Of a stretch of 64,000 bases of DNA, positions 36,575-45,987 are shown piece after piece. Each line of letters starts with the position of its first letter. Positions within the stretch are counted from its first letter, which is position 1. The notes beneath the pieces were generated by a model. That model saw nothing but the letters and a program-made list of their open reading frames with translations. It was not told where the DNA came from and ran no database searches. This DNA is from Tardiphaga sp. P9-11 (GTDB taxonomy: Bacteria > Pseudomonadota > Alphaproteobacteria > Rhizobiales > Xanthobacteraceae): NCBI RefSeq assembly GCF_008329525.1, contig NZ_NPKQ01000001.1, positions 1,178,001-1,242,000 on the forward strand, in the 5' to 3' direction. A program made the translations under genes and the position numbers.

Positions 36575-37557
36575 CCGTATTTACTCCTACCCGCAGGATG
36601 TTGCTTGCGGGCACGGCCAGTTCGATCGTGGTCGGCACGACGACGCCTGTGTGGGCCGCCTATCCTGACCAACTCATCAAGATTGTCGTCACCTTTCCGC
36701 CGGGCGGCAGCGCCGATATTTTTATTCGTGCACTCGAACCGGTGATCGCTGCAGATCTGAAGCAGGGCTTCGTCATCGAAAATCGCGGCGGCGCGGGCGG
36801 CAATATCGGTATGCAGGCGGTGGCGCAGGCCAAGCCTGACGGCTACACCCTCGGTGTCGCGCCCGCCGGTGTGTTGACAATCAACCCGCATATCAATCCG
36901 TCGATGCCGTTCGATCCTATCAAGGATCTGGCGCCGATTACGCTGCTCGCAGACATTCCGTTTGTTCTGGTCGCAGCGGCTGACGCCCCATTTGCCACGT
37001 TGAAAGAGGCGATTGCGGTCGCTACCGCGAAGCCCGGGCAACTATCGGTGGGCTATGGCGGCAATGGCACCGTGATGCACATGACGGCTGCGCTGTTTCT
37101 CCAAACAACGAATGTCAAACTGACTCTGGTTCCCTATCGGGGCACGGGGCCCGCGGTGACCGATGTCCTTGCCGGGCATATCCCGCTTGCGGTGTTGGAC
37201 ATCCCCAGTTCACTGGAATTGATCCGTGCCGGGCGGTTAAAACCACTCGGTGTCACCAGCGGCAGGCGCGTGCCGTTCCTTCCCGAAGTGCCCACACTTG
37301 ATGAGCAAGGTGTTGCCGGGTTTGAATCGACGGGCTGGTTCGGCCTCGTCGCTCCCGCCGCGACACCTGGCGACATCGTTGCGCGCTTGAATGCCGCCTT
37401 CGTCAAGGCGCTGGGAGATCCGGACGTGATCGAGAAGCTGCGGACGATCGGTGCGCAACCGGCACCAACGACGCCGGAAGCCTTCGCCGCCTATATCCGC
37501 TCGGAAAGCGCCAAATGGGGGCGCCTCACGCGGGAGATGAACCTCGCGGCGCAATGA
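36571..37557 (+). CDS. Tripartite tricarboxylate transporter receptor (Bug/TctC family)
   Basis: This 328-residue extracytoplasmic solute receptor has a twin-arginine-like signal (TRRMLLAG) ending near WAAYP. The mature protein shows the Bug hallmarks KIVVTFPPGGSADIFIRALE, ENRGGAGGNIGMQAVAQ and LVPYRGTGPAVTDVLAGHI. Bug proteins bind carboxylates or aromatics for TctAB permeases, but no tctA or tctB genes are present here. It shares an ATGA overlap with the monooxygenase gene and converges with the next minus-strand cluster. Confidence 0.9.
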   Translation: MTVFTPTRRMLLAGTASSIVVGTTTPVWAAYPDQLIKIVVTFPPGGSADIFIRALEPVIAADLKQGFVIENRGGAGGNIGMQAVAQAKPDGYTLGVAPAGVLTINPHINPSMPFDPIKDLAPITLLADIPFVLVAAADAPFATLKEAIAVATAKPGQLSVGYGGNGTVMHMTAALFLQTTNVKLTLVPYRGTGPAVTDVLAGHIPLAVLDIPSSLELIRAGRLKPLGVTSGRRVPFLPEVPTLDEQGVAGFESTGWFGLVAPAATPGDIVARLNAAFVKALGDPDVIEKLRTIGAQPAPTTPEAFAAYIRSESAKWGRLTREMNLAAQ

Positions 37558-37578
37558 TCCGCGCCGCGATCGTTCGTA

Positions 37579-39642
37579 TTACCGGCTCTCTCTCAACCAC
37601 GTCGCCGCAAAAGCGCCGAGCAGCAGCAAGAGCCCGATGAGGCCGGCGAACATCGGCAGCACGCCGACGCCACGGACCACGCTCGCGTCGCGCATATGCA
37701 CGCCCATCCAGCCATCGCCGCGGAACACCGTCGAGGAGCGCACCGGCACGATGCGCGGTAGCTCGATGCCCGAACCTTCATTGATGCGTCGGGCATCGCC
37801 ACCGCTGGCCAGTGCCAGGGGCTTCAACATTTCGGTGGTCGAGGTGACCTCCGAAAATTCCTTCGGGTTGATCGGGCCGACATTGATCAGCGCCTTCAGC
37901 GTGCCGTCGGTGGCCTGCCACAGGCCGAGTTCGTCCGCCGGAGTGGTCGAGCGCCAGAGACCCGGCTCGCCGGCCGACAGCGTCAGTTCGCGGGTCTTGC
38001 CGGAAGGCGAGGTGACGGTTACGGGCTGGACTGTGTCGCCCATGGTCTGCCTGACCACCACGAGATCCTTGCCCTGACTCTGCAGCTTCAGTGCTTCCTC
38101 GTCGAGATCCGGCTGCTTCATCAGCCAGTGCGACATCCTACGCAGCAGATCGAGATGCGGGCCGCCGCCTTCATAGCCGCGTGCCCATAGCCAGATGTGA
38201 TCCGACAGCAGCAGTGCGACACGGCCTTCGCCGGAGCGCGACAGCAGCAGCAGGGGATTGCCGTCGGCGCCGGTCATCACCGGTGGGGTTGTGGTGTTGC
38301 GGGTCTCGACGGTACGGAAGAAGCGGCTCCATTTCGGCGGCTCGGAACTGGAGCCTTCGAGGCCGCGCGTCACCGGATGGCGCTTCCCGACATCGCTGAG
38401 ATGCGCATAGAACGGCTTCTCGCTGACACCGACGGGCTCGGCGGGCAGCACCGAATCCAGAGGCGTGCGCCAGATCGAGGTGTTCGATGCGTAATCGGGG
38501 CCGGCCGAGACCAGCACAGCGCCGCCGGCGCGGACATAGCGCGCGATATTGTCGAAATAGGCGATCGGCAGCACACCCTGGCGGGCATAGCGATCGAAGA
38601 TGATCAGCTGGAATTCGTGAATCTTCTGCTGGAACAGTTCGCGGGTCGGGAAAGCGATCAGCGACAGTTCGTTGATCGGCGTGCCGTCCTGCTTCTCCGG
38701 CGGGCGCAGAATGGTGAAGTGCACGAGGTCGATCGAGGCGTCGGACTTCAGCAGGTTGCGCCAGGTGCGCTCGCCGGAATGCGGCTCGCCGGACACCAAC
38801 AGCACGCGGAGCTTGTCGCGCACGCCATCGATGGCAACCACGGCGCGGTTGTTCACCAGCGTCAGTTCGTTGTCGAGTGGCGAGGCCTCGATCTCGACGA
38901 TGTTCGGGCCGGCATGTTTGATGTCGATATCGACAGACACGGTCTGGCCGGACAGCACCGTGCGCTCGCTCAGCGTATCGCCGTCGCGGCGGATGGCGAC
39001 GCGGGCGCGCTCGCCTGTGACGCCCTGATCGTCGAGCCGGAAGGTGATCTTCTGCGACTGGCCGACGATTCCAAAACGAGGCGCAGCCGTAATGGCGATG
39101 CGGCGGTCGCGCTCGTCCTTGCGGCCAGTGATCAGTGCATGCACCGGCGCATTGAAGCCAAGGCCGGCGACATTGGCGGGAATGTCGTGGACGCGGCCGT
39201 CGGTGATCAGGAAGGCGCCGGCGACGCGATCGGTCGGCACGTCGGAGAGAGCGGAGGACAACGCCCCGAACAGTTTGGTGCCGTCGGTCTCACCATCGGC
39301 CTGTCCGGCTTCGACAACACGGACCTCGAGGCCTTTGACCTGCTTCAGCCGGTCGACCAGTTGCTTTTGCGCGTCCTCGGTCTCCTTGGTGCGCTCGCCG
39401 AAATTCTGGCTCGGGCTCTTGTCGATCACGACGGCGGCGACCGAGGACAGCGGTTCGCGCTCTTCGCGGGTAAAGGACGGATTGGCGAGCGCCAGCAGGA
39501 TCAGCGCCAGCGCTGCCACGCGTATAGCAGCACCACGGGCGCGTCCGAGCAGCAGCAGCGCAGCGATCACCATGATGGCGGCGAGGCCGATCCACAGCAC
39601 GATGGTCGGAACGAGGGGCGTAAACGCGATGCCGTATTGCAT
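37579..39642 (-). CDS. Membrane protein with degenerate VWA-like domain (MoxR/DUF58 cluster)
   Basis: The 687-residue protein has two N-terminal membrane helices (about 10-55), then a segment AAVVIDKSPSQNFGER in which Asp74, Ser76 and Ser78 look like a MIDAS metal site. A long beta-rich periplasmic part and a final membrane helix (FAGLIGLLLLLGAFAATWL) follow. I know this only as the companion of DUF4159 proteins in alphaproteobacteria, often described as a putative glutamine amidotransferase-like membrane protein. It ends the minus-strand cluster moxR-DUF58-DUF4159 and lies 9 bases after the DUF4159 gene. The function is unknown. Confidence 0.75.
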   Translation of the reverse strand: MQYGIAFTPLVPTIVLWIGLAAIMVIAALLLLGRARGAAIRVAALALILLALANPSFTREEREPLSSVAAVVIDKSPSQNFGERTKETEDAQKQLVDRLKQVKGLEVRVVEAGQADGETDGTKLFGALSSALSDVPTDRVAGAFLITDGRVHDIPANVAGLGFNAPVHALITGRKDERDRRIAITAAPRFGIVGQSQKITFRLDDQGVTGERARVAIRRDGDTLSERTVLSGQTVSVDIDIKHAGPNIVEIEASPLDNELTLVNNRAVVAIDGVRDKLRVLLVSGEPHSGERTWRNLLKSDASIDLVHFTILRPPEKQDGTPINELSLIAFPTRELFQQKIHEFQLIIFDRYARQGVLPIAYFDNIARYVRAGGAVLVSAGPDYASNTSIWRTPLDSVLPAEPVGVSEKPFYAHLSDVGKRHPVTRGLEGSSSEPPKWSRFFRTVETRNTTTPPVMTGADGNPLLLLSRSGEGRVALLLSDHIWLWARGYEGGGPHLDLLRRMSHWLMKQPDLDEEALKLQSQGKDLVVVRQTMGDTVQPVTVTSPSGKTRELTLSAGEPGLWRSTTPADELGLWQATDGTLKALINVGPINPKEFSEVTSTTEMLKPLALASGGDARRINEGSGIELPRIVPVRSSTVFRGDGWMGVHMRDASVVRGVGVLPMFAGLIGLLLLLGAFAATWLRESR

Positions 39643-39651
39643 GTCGCGCTC

Positions 39652-42468
39652 CTATTGTCCGAGACGTTCGATGAGCGCCGGCGCGTGCACCTGATCGGCT
39701 TTGTAGTTGCCAGTCAGCGTGTACATCACGATGTTGACGCCAGCCCGGAATGCGAATTCGCGCTGGCGCGGTTCGCCGGGCGTCAGCGGCAGCATCGGCT
39801 GGCCATCGGGGCGCATCGCCCATGCGCCGGCGAGATCGTTCGAGGTGATGATGATCGGCGACACGCCGTCGCCGCCGCGGGCCGGACGCGAGGCAGCGTC
39901 ATCGCCGTCGTCGCGCGGCAGCGTTTCGACCCAGGTCGGTCCGGAATTGAAGCGGCCGGGGAAGTCGCGCAGCAGATAGAAGGTCTTGGTCAGCACGTGC
40001 TCGCGCGGCACCGGCTCGAGCTCGGGCACATCGAGCGACGAGAGAATGTTGCGCAGCGTCAGCATGCCCGGCGTCTGTGATTCGCCATTCGGTCCGGGGG
40101 GCGCCTCGACGGCGTCGCGGGTGTCGAACAGCACCGTGCCGCCTTGCTTCATGTAGGCGTCAATGCGGTTGATGGCTTCCTGCGGCGGCTTGGCCGTGCC
40201 GGGAATGATCGGCCAATAGATCAGCGGGAAGAACGACAGTTCATCGCGTGCCGGATCGATGCCGACAGGTTCGCCGGCTTCCAGCGCCGTACGCTGCGCC
40301 AGAAACAGCGTCAGTCCTGTCATGCCCGACTTCACGATGGAGTCGACGTCGGCATTCCCCGTCACGACATAAGCGAGCCGGGTCTGCGACACGGCCTTGA
40401 TGGCGAAATCGTCGCTGGCCTGGTCGGCACGCGATGGCGAAGGGGTACTCATCACCGTCGTTAGCGCGAGAGCCACCGCGAGTACGGTCGACACAGCGCG
40501 GCGGCGGAACATCGCGGCGATGGCGCCGCCGAGCAGCGCGACGATGATCGCGTCGACCAAAAACAGCGCCAGCGCCGTGGAGAGCAGGATGCCGCGAAGG
40601 TCGCGCGGTTCGGCGTTTGTGTAGCTGGCGCGGTTGGCCCTGAGCGCCGAGAAGTCGATCGGGCCAATGCGATCTGCCGATGCCAGCGCATTCACGGCAA
40701 GCGGACCATCGGCAGGGCCATAGAAACCCGGTGGGTGATCGAGCGTGGCGCGGTCACGATAATCGGCCGCGAGCGGCTTTGCAGTCGACGGCGGCGGCGT
40801 GAAGGCACCGAAGCCGTCCAGCGTGCGCAGCGGCGCAACCGTCTCCGCGCCGGTCTCGCCCGCGACACCTGCGCCGGGGGTGGACGTATAGCCGGAGATA
40901 TCGACGACTCTGCGCAGCATTTCGACGAAGGTGCCAGACAAAGGCAGGTCCGACCAGCGCATATCGGCGCTGACATGGAACAGGGTGACAAGACCCTTGC
41001 CGCGACGCTCGCCAGTGACCAGCGGCGTGCCGTCGGCCAGTGAGGCCCAGCTCTTCGAGGCCAGTGCGGCATTAGGCTCGGCAAGCACTTGACGATTGAC
41101 AGTGATGTCCTTCGGCACAGTCAGACCGGCAAACGGACCGTCCGCGGAGAACGACGCCATATGTTGCGGTTTCTCCCAGGTGAGGCTGCCGCCAAGACTG
41201 CGGTCACCGCGACGCAGTTTCACTGGCACCAGATCGTCATCGCCCTGCGCGAGGCGCGGACCGGCAAAGCGTACCAAAACGCCGCCGGCATCGATCCAGG
41301 TGTTCAGGCGCTCGCGGATTTCCGGCGACAGCGTGCCGACATCGGCCAGCACGATCATCGGCAGCTTCTGATCGAGGAACTGCGTGATCGCCTGCTGTGG
41401 CGCGCCGCGGTCGCCAAGGCGAACATCAGCGAAAGGTGCCAGCGCGCGAGTGAGATAGAAGGTCGAGGCCAGCAGCGGCTGCGCTGTGTCTGATGTCGCG
41501 CCGGATACGATGCCGATGGCGCGGCGGCGCCAGCGCTTGTCGAGCAGTTGCACGGCACCGGCGGAGCGTTCACCGGTGATTTCCAGCCGTGCGATGTCGT
41601 TACGCAGCTCGACGGGAAGATCGAACGAGGCTTCGGTCTCGCGGTCACTCGGCGTGAACAGGAACTTGGCTTCGCCGATCGGCGATCCCTTCTGGTCGAG
41701 GCCGCGCACGATGCCGCCGTCGGGGCCGCCGCTATTGGCGCGCAGCACCTTCACTGTCATTTTGGCTGCGGCATTCTCCGCTGCGACCAGCGCATGGGCC
41801 GGCGTGGCGCCGCCGTCATAGATGGTCAGTGTGCGGTCGCCGATGGTCTTTGCAAGGCCCTGCGTGAAGTCCGCGCCACGGCCCGTGTCGACTCCGTCAG
41901 AGAGCCAGACAATTTCGCTGTCGCCGGTGGCTTTCAAAAAACGCTCCAGCGCCGGCAGCGTATCGACACGATCGATGGCATAAGGCTTCGGCGAAAGCTG
42001 GCGCAGTGTCACGCGCGCGGTACCGCCGGGCAGCAGTGTGATGTCGCGGTTCGGCTCCGACAGCGGCACGAGTGCCACGCCGCGGCGATTGCTGTCGGCA
42101 TTGGCGATCAGCTCATCCGCCGCCTTGACGCGTGCGTCCCAGCTCGCGGCGGCGCTCCATCCGTCGTCGAGCAGGATGGTCAGCGGTGCGTTGCTGCCCG
42201 CGGTGCCGGTCTGCGGATTCCAGATCGGGCCGGCGGCGGCGAAGATGATGAGCGCCGCAGCCAGCAGGCGCAGCAGCGTCAGCCACCAGGGCGAGCGCGA
42301 TGGAGTCTCTTCCTTGGGCGTGATATCGAACAGCAGGCGTGTCGGCGGAAACGCGATGCGCTGCGGACGCGGTGGCATCACGCGCAGCAGCCACCATAGC
42401 ACCGGAAGGCTTATCAGGCCGAGCAGCAGCAGCGGTTGGGCAAAAGCGAGCGGAAAACCACCGATCAT
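39652..42468 (-). CDS. BatA-like N-terminal/DUF4159 domain membrane protein
   Basis: This 938-residue protein starts with a BatA-type membrane segment (FPLAFAQPLLLLGLISLPVL, then RIAFPPTRLLFDI), a second helix, and a VWA-like strand TILLDDGWSAAASW where Asp101, Gly103 and Ser105 replace a DxSxS site. A further membrane helix precedes the C-terminal DUF4159 domain (SFFPLIYWPII, then YMKQGGTVLFDTRD). It overlaps the DUF58 gene by four bases. The domain set resembles the aerotolerance (Bat) operons, where MoxR ATPases act with VWA proteins; a role in envelope maintenance is inference. Confidence 0.8.
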   Translation of the reverse strand: MIGGFPLAFAQPLLLLGLISLPVLWWLLRVMPPRPQRIAFPPTRLLFDITPKEETPSRSPWWLTLLRLLAAALIIFAAAGPIWNPQTGTAGSNAPLTILLDDGWSAAASWDARVKAADELIANADSNRRGVALVPLSEPNRDITLLPGGTARVTLRQLSPKPYAIDRVDTLPALERFLKATGDSEIVWLSDGVDTGRGADFTQGLAKTIGDRTLTIYDGGATPAHALVAAENAAAKMTVKVLRANSGGPDGGIVRGLDQKGSPIGEAKFLFTPSDRETEASFDLPVELRNDIARLEITGERSAGAVQLLDKRWRRRAIGIVSGATSDTAQPLLASTFYLTRALAPFADVRLGDRGAPQQAITQFLDQKLPMIVLADVGTLSPEIRERLNTWIDAGGVLVRFAGPRLAQGDDDLVPVKLRRGDRSLGGSLTWEKPQHMASFSADGPFAGLTVPKDITVNRQVLAEPNAALASKSWASLADGTPLVTGERRGKGLVTLFHVSADMRWSDLPLSGTFVEMLRRVVDISGYTSTPGAGVAGETGAETVAPLRTLDGFGAFTPPPSTAKPLAADYRDRATLDHPPGFYGPADGPLAVNALASADRIGPIDFSALRANRASYTNAEPRDLRGILLSTALALFLVDAIIVALLGGAIAAMFRRRAVSTVLAVALALTTVMSTPSPSRADQASDDFAIKAVSQTRLAYVVTGNADVDSIVKSGMTGLTLFLAQRTALEAGEPVGIDPARDELSFFPLIYWPIIPGTAKPPQEAINRIDAYMKQGGTVLFDTRDAVEAPPGPNGESQTPGMLTLRNILSSLDVPELEPVPREHVLTKTFYLLRDFPGRFNSGPTWVETLPRDDGDDAASRPARGGDGVSPIIITSNDLAGAWAMRPDGQPMLPLTPGEPRQREFAFRAGVNIVMYTLTGNYKADQVHAPALIERLGQ

Positions 42469-43409
42469 GCTGAACGTCCTGCCTTGACCATGATGCCGCC
42501 GCCGGCAGATTTGCTGACCATCATGCCGCCATGCAGGAACAGCAGCAGTTCAGCCGCAGAGCGGCTCGTCGTGTGCGTCGAGAACAGCCAGCCGAGTTTG
42601 GTCGTCTCGGCACGGATTTCCTCGCGATGCGCGGCGACGCGGGCGACGTAATCCTCGGCCCAGGTCTGCGCCCGGCCGGCAGTAATGACATTGCCGCTTT
42701 CCGGCTCGACGAATTCGACGCGGCCCGAATAAGGGAAGCTTTCTTCGGCGGGATCGACGACTTGCACCAGCGCGCCATGCGCGCCGGATGAAGAAAGTCC
42801 CGCCAGCATTTCCTTGATCTCCGGCATAGGCGACCAGAAATCGCCGAGCACCACGATCTCGGCCAGCGCAGACGGCACGAATGACGGCGGCAGGCTGTTG
42901 CGGTTCGATGTATCGTGCAGCATCGCCTGCGCCATCTTGTCGATGACGCTGCGGCTGGAGGTCGGATTCATCAGGCCGGGCACGCCGACGCGTTCGCCGC
43001 CAGCGACGAGAAGTTCAGCCAGGGCAAAAGTCACGATCAAGGCGCGCTCGAGCTTGCTGTCGCGTGCGCCTTTCGATGCGAAAGCCATCGACAGAGAACG
43101 ATCGGGCCACAGCCAGACGGTGTGCGCTGCTTCCCATTCCTGCTCGCGGACATACAAATGATCGTCGCGTGCCGAGCGGCGCCAATCGACATTCTGCGAC
43201 GGCTCGCCGGAGACGAAGCGGCGATATTGCCAGAAGCTTTCGCCATGGCCGGCGCGGCGCCGGCCATGCAGGCCATGGATCACGGTCGCAGCGATGCGCC
43301 GGGCTTCCAGGACCAAACGCGGCAGGCTTGCTGCAAGCGAGCGGCTTTCGCCATCGGCGCGGCGGACTGCCAGAATTTCCTGTGTGGCGTGATCCGGCGC
43401 TGCGGCCAT
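42465..43409 (-). CDS. DUF58 domain-containing protein
   Basis: This 314-residue protein is the DUF58 partner usually found after a MoxR gene. The conserved block RRAGHGESFWQYRRFVSGEP then QNVDWRRSARDDHLYVREQE is clear near residues 50-90. No membrane segment is obvious, unlike the longer DUF58 proteins. The start is the ATG in the four-base overlap with moxR. It probably works with the MoxR ATPase on the membrane proteins encoded downstream, but the biochemistry of the family is not known. Confidence 0.88.
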   Translation of the reverse strand: MAAAPDHATQEILAVRRADGESRSLAASLPRLVLEARRIAATVIHGLHGRRRAGHGESFWQYRRFVSGEPSQNVDWRRSARDDHLYVREQEWEAAHTVWLWPDRSLSMAFASKGARDSKLERALIVTFALAELLVAGGERVGVPGLMNPTSSRSVIDKMAQAMLHDTSNRNSLPPSFVPSALAEIVVLGDFWSPMPEIKEMLAGLSSSGAHGALVQVVDPAEESFPYSGRVEFVEPESGNVITAGRAQTWAEDYVARVAAHREEIRAETTKLGWLFSTHTTSRSAAELLLFLHGGMMVSKSAGGGIMVKAGRSA

Positions 43410-44413
43410 CAACCGATCCGCGACTTGAGCTGACGGATCACGTCGGCGACCGTGCGGCCTTCGGCACGCGCCGAGAAGGTCAGCGCCATACGATGCTTCA
43501 GGATCGGTTCGGCGAGATAGAGCACGTCGTCGATCGACGGTGCGAGACGGCCATCGAGCAATGCACGCGCACGCACCGCCAGCATCAGCGACTGCGACGC
43601 GCGCGGGCCAGGACCCCAGGCGATCAGCTTCGAGGCATCGCCTGCGTCCGGTCCCGGACGTGCGGAGCGCACGAGCGTGAGGATAGCTTCGACGACGCTG
43701 TCGCCGACCGGCAGGCGGCGCACGAGGCGCTGTGCGGTGATCAGCGTGTCGGCGGTCACCGCGGCCTTGGCGATGGTCTCCTCGGCGCCGGTGGTTTCGA
43801 ACAGGATGCGGCGCTCGGCATCGCGATCGGGATAATCGACATCGATTTCCATCAGGAAGCGGTCGAGCTGCGCTTCCGGCAGCGGATAGGTGCCTTCCTG
43901 TTCCAGCGGGTTCTGCGTCGCCAGCACATGGAACGGCTTCGGCAGGTCGTGCCGTGCGCCGGCGACGGTGATGTGCTGTTCCTGCATCGCCTGCAGCAAG
44001 GCGGATTGCGTGCGCGGCGAGGCGCGGTTGATTTCGTCGGCCATCAGAAGCTGCGCGAACACGGGTCCCGAGATGAAACGGAACGAGCGCTTGCCGGCCA
44101 CGCTCTCGTCGAGCACTTCGGCGCCGAGAATGTCCGATGGCATCAGGTCGGGTGTGAACTGGATGCGCTTGGCGTCGAGGCCGAGCGTGACGCCGAGCGT
44201 TTCCACCAGCTTGGTCTTGGCGAGGCCTGGGACGCCGATCAGCAGCGCATGGCCGCCGGACAGGATCGTCACCAGCGTGTTTTCGACGACGCGTTCCTGG
44301 CCGAAGATGACAGTGGAAATCGCTTCCTTGGCGGCGCGCATCTGGCCAGCCACCTGTTCCGCGGAGCGGACAATCACGTCTTCGAGTTTCTCGACACTGT
44401 CAGCGCCAGCCAT
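43409..44413 (-). CDS. MoxR family AAA+ ATPase
   Basis: The 334-residue AAA+ protein has Walker A GVPGLAKTKLVET, Walker B LLMADEINRA, and the sensor block of MoxR chaperones (HVLATQNPLEQEGTYPLPEAQ). These ATPases remodel VWA-domain partners. GAAGGAG on the minus strand lies just before the ATG at the complement of 44411-44413, so that start is used rather than one 15 codons upstream. It leads the four-gene cluster and is divergent from the DUF1285 gene. Confidence 0.93.
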   Translation of the reverse strand: MAGADSVEKLEDVIVRSAEQVAGQMRAAKEAISTVIFGQERVVENTLVTILSGGHALLIGVPGLAKTKLVETLGVTLGLDAKRIQFTPDLMPSDILGAEVLDESVAGKRSFRFISGPVFAQLLMADEINRASPRTQSALLQAMQEQHITVAGARHDLPKPFHVLATQNPLEQEGTYPLPEAQLDRFLMEIDVDYPDRDAERRILFETTGAEETIAKAAVTADTLITAQRLVRRLPVGDSVVEAILTLVRSARPGPDAGDASKLIAWGPGPRASQSLMLAVRARALLDGRLAPSIDDVLYLAEPILKHRMALTFSARAEGRTVADVIRQLKSRIG

Positions 44414-44605
44414 CCATTGCTCCTTCGGGTGAACGGCGCCTGAAATACGCCGCCGCATTTGTCGTCACGCCATCTTAGTATTCCATGAACCTGATGCTAA
44501 ACTTAAGCGAAGGCCATGTATTTGTTGAATTAAACTATCCCCACAATATCGGGATGCGGCTATGAACTGCATCACGTTGTGGCGAGTTGGATTGTGACAC
44601 CGCAC

Positions 44606-44632
44606 GTTTCAAGACTTGAGTTTCAAGGCTTG
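44606..44632 (+). promoter_or_regulatory. Tandem CAAG-n-CTTG repeats before the DUF1285 gene
   Basis: GTTTCAAGACTTG (44606-44618) and GTTTCAAGGCTTG (44620-44632) are direct repeats differing at one position with a 14-base period, and each contains the palindrome CAAG-n-CTTG. They lie 42 bases before the DUF1285 start in the 261-base divergent gap. Binding factor unknown. Confidence 0.4.
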
Positions 44633-44674
44633 CACCAAACGTGCCAAATGGCAGTGGTAAAGTCAGGGCAAACA

Positions 44675-45286
44675 ATGGCGAAGCAAGGGCAGATCGCAAA
44701 TCAGGGGCTGGATGGCCTGACCACAGCGGCAAGGGATGCAGCGACTGATGGTAAAGCCGTTAAGGGCCTGCCGCCGGTGCATCTGTGGAATCCGCCATTC
44801 TGCGGTGATCTCGACATGCGAATCGCTGGCGATGGTACGTGGTTCTATTTGGGAACGCCGATAGGGCGGCCGGCATTGGTGCGGCTCTTCTCGACCATCC
44901 TGAAGCGTGAGGACGGCAAGCACTTTCTCGTGACCCCCGTGGAGAAGGTCGGCATCACCGTCGACGATGCGCCTTTTCTCGCCGTCGAGATGCTCAAGGA
45001 GCAGGACGCGCGCGGAACGACACTGAAGTTTCGCACCAATGTCGACGATTGGGTGGCGTGTGACGGCGAACATCAGCTGCGATTCGAGATGGCCGAGGAC
45101 GGTGGGCTGACGCCCTATCTGCATGTGCGCAGCGACTTGTGGGCCAAGGTGACGCGGGCGATCTATTACGATCTGGTTGACATGGGTGAGGAGCGGATGG
45201 TCGATGGTACTGCGATGTTCGGCATTGCCTCCGCGGGCGCGTTTTTCGCCATGGCCAATGCGGAGCAGGTCAGGGAAGCCACCTAA
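44675..45286 (+). CDS. DUF1285 domain-containing protein
   Basis: This 203-residue soluble protein has the DUF1285 core: LWNPPFCGDLDMRIAGDGTW near residues 45-64 and GKHFLVTPVEKVGITVDDAP. The function is unknown. The ATG at 44675 (MAKQGQIANQ) is preferred to earlier in-frame starts, which lack a ribosome binding site. In alphaproteobacteria this gene commonly stands between the moxR cluster and a CoA pyrophosphatase gene, as here, and is the first of a four-gene run with the CCA-adding enzyme. Confidence 0.88.
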   Translation: MAKQGQIANQGLDGLTTAARDAATDGKAVKGLPPVHLWNPPFCGDLDMRIAGDGTWFYLGTPIGRPALVRLFSTILKREDGKHFLVTPVEKVGITVDDAPFLAVEMLKEQDARGTTLKFRTNVDDWVACDGEHQLRFEMAEDGGLTPYLHVRSDLWAKVTRAIYYDLVDMGEERMVDGTAMFGIASAGAFFAMANAEQVREAT

Positions 45287-45300
45287 GTGAGCGGATTGAA

Positions 45301-45987
45301 GTGAGCCGGGCGAATGAGCCGATGCTGAAGACCGACGCGGATGCCGTGGATATCGGTTCAGTTGAGTTTTTCAAGCGGGCGAAGGCACGTTTGAATTTCG
45401 ATGTGCCCGAGGGGCTCACCGACGCCAGCATCATTCCCGTCACGGGCGATGCCGGCAACGACCGCATGATCCAGATCGTAGCGCAGGAGCGGCCAGTCCG
45501 CCCCGCCGCGGTGCTGATCGGCATCGTCGAACACGAAAAGCCAACCGTGCTGCTCACCCAGCGCTCGGCGCATCTCAACGACCATGCCGGGCAGATCTCG
45601 TTTCCCGGCGGCAAGATCGACCAGACCGATGCCTCGCCGCTCGACGCAGCCTTGCGCGAAGCCGAGGAGGAGATTGGCCTCGATCGCTCTTTCGTGGAGC
45701 CGATCGGCTATCTCGATCTCTATGCGACCGGCTTCGGCTTCCGCATCCTGCCGACGCTGGCGCGTGTGAAGCCGGGCTTTAAGCTAACCATCAATGAGAA
45801 TGAAGTCGAAAGCGCCTTCGAAGTGCCGCTGGCGTTCCTGATGGATCCGGCCAATCACCAGCTGCACAGCAAGGAATTCCGCGGCATGGAGCGGTCCTAT
45901 TACGCGATGCCGTTTGCGGAACGCTACATCTGGGGCGCCACCGCAGGCATCCTGCGCGTGCTGTATGAACGGATCGTGCTGACATGA
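45301..45987 (+). CDS. Nudix CoA pyrophosphatase (NudL-like)
   Basis: This 228-residue hydrolase has both the UPF0035 motif of CoA pyrophosphatases (LLTQRSAHLNDHAGQISFPG) and a Nudix box (GGKIDQTDASPLDAALRE then AEEEIGL). It would cleave CoA or acyl-CoA to 3',5'-ADP and 4'-phosphopantetheine. The GTG at 45301 is used; an ATG at 45322 is possible. Its stop overlaps the next gene's ATG by four bases. Confidence 0.9.
   Translation: MSRANEPMLKTDADAVDIGSVEFFKRAKARLNFDVPEGLTDASIIPVTGDAGNDRMIQIVAQERPVRPAAVLIGIVEHEKPTVLLTQRSAHLNDHAGQISFPGGKIDQTDASPLDAALREAEEEIGLDRSFVEPIGYLDLYATGFGFRILPTLARVKPGFKLTINENEVESAFEVPLAFLMDPANHQLHSKEFRGMERSYYAMPFAERYIWGATAGILRVLYERIVLT

Noticed and set aside
38197-40080. 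627-aa plus-strand open frame
   Set aside because: Antisense to the DUF4159 cluster; Arg/His-rich shadow translation with no motifs.
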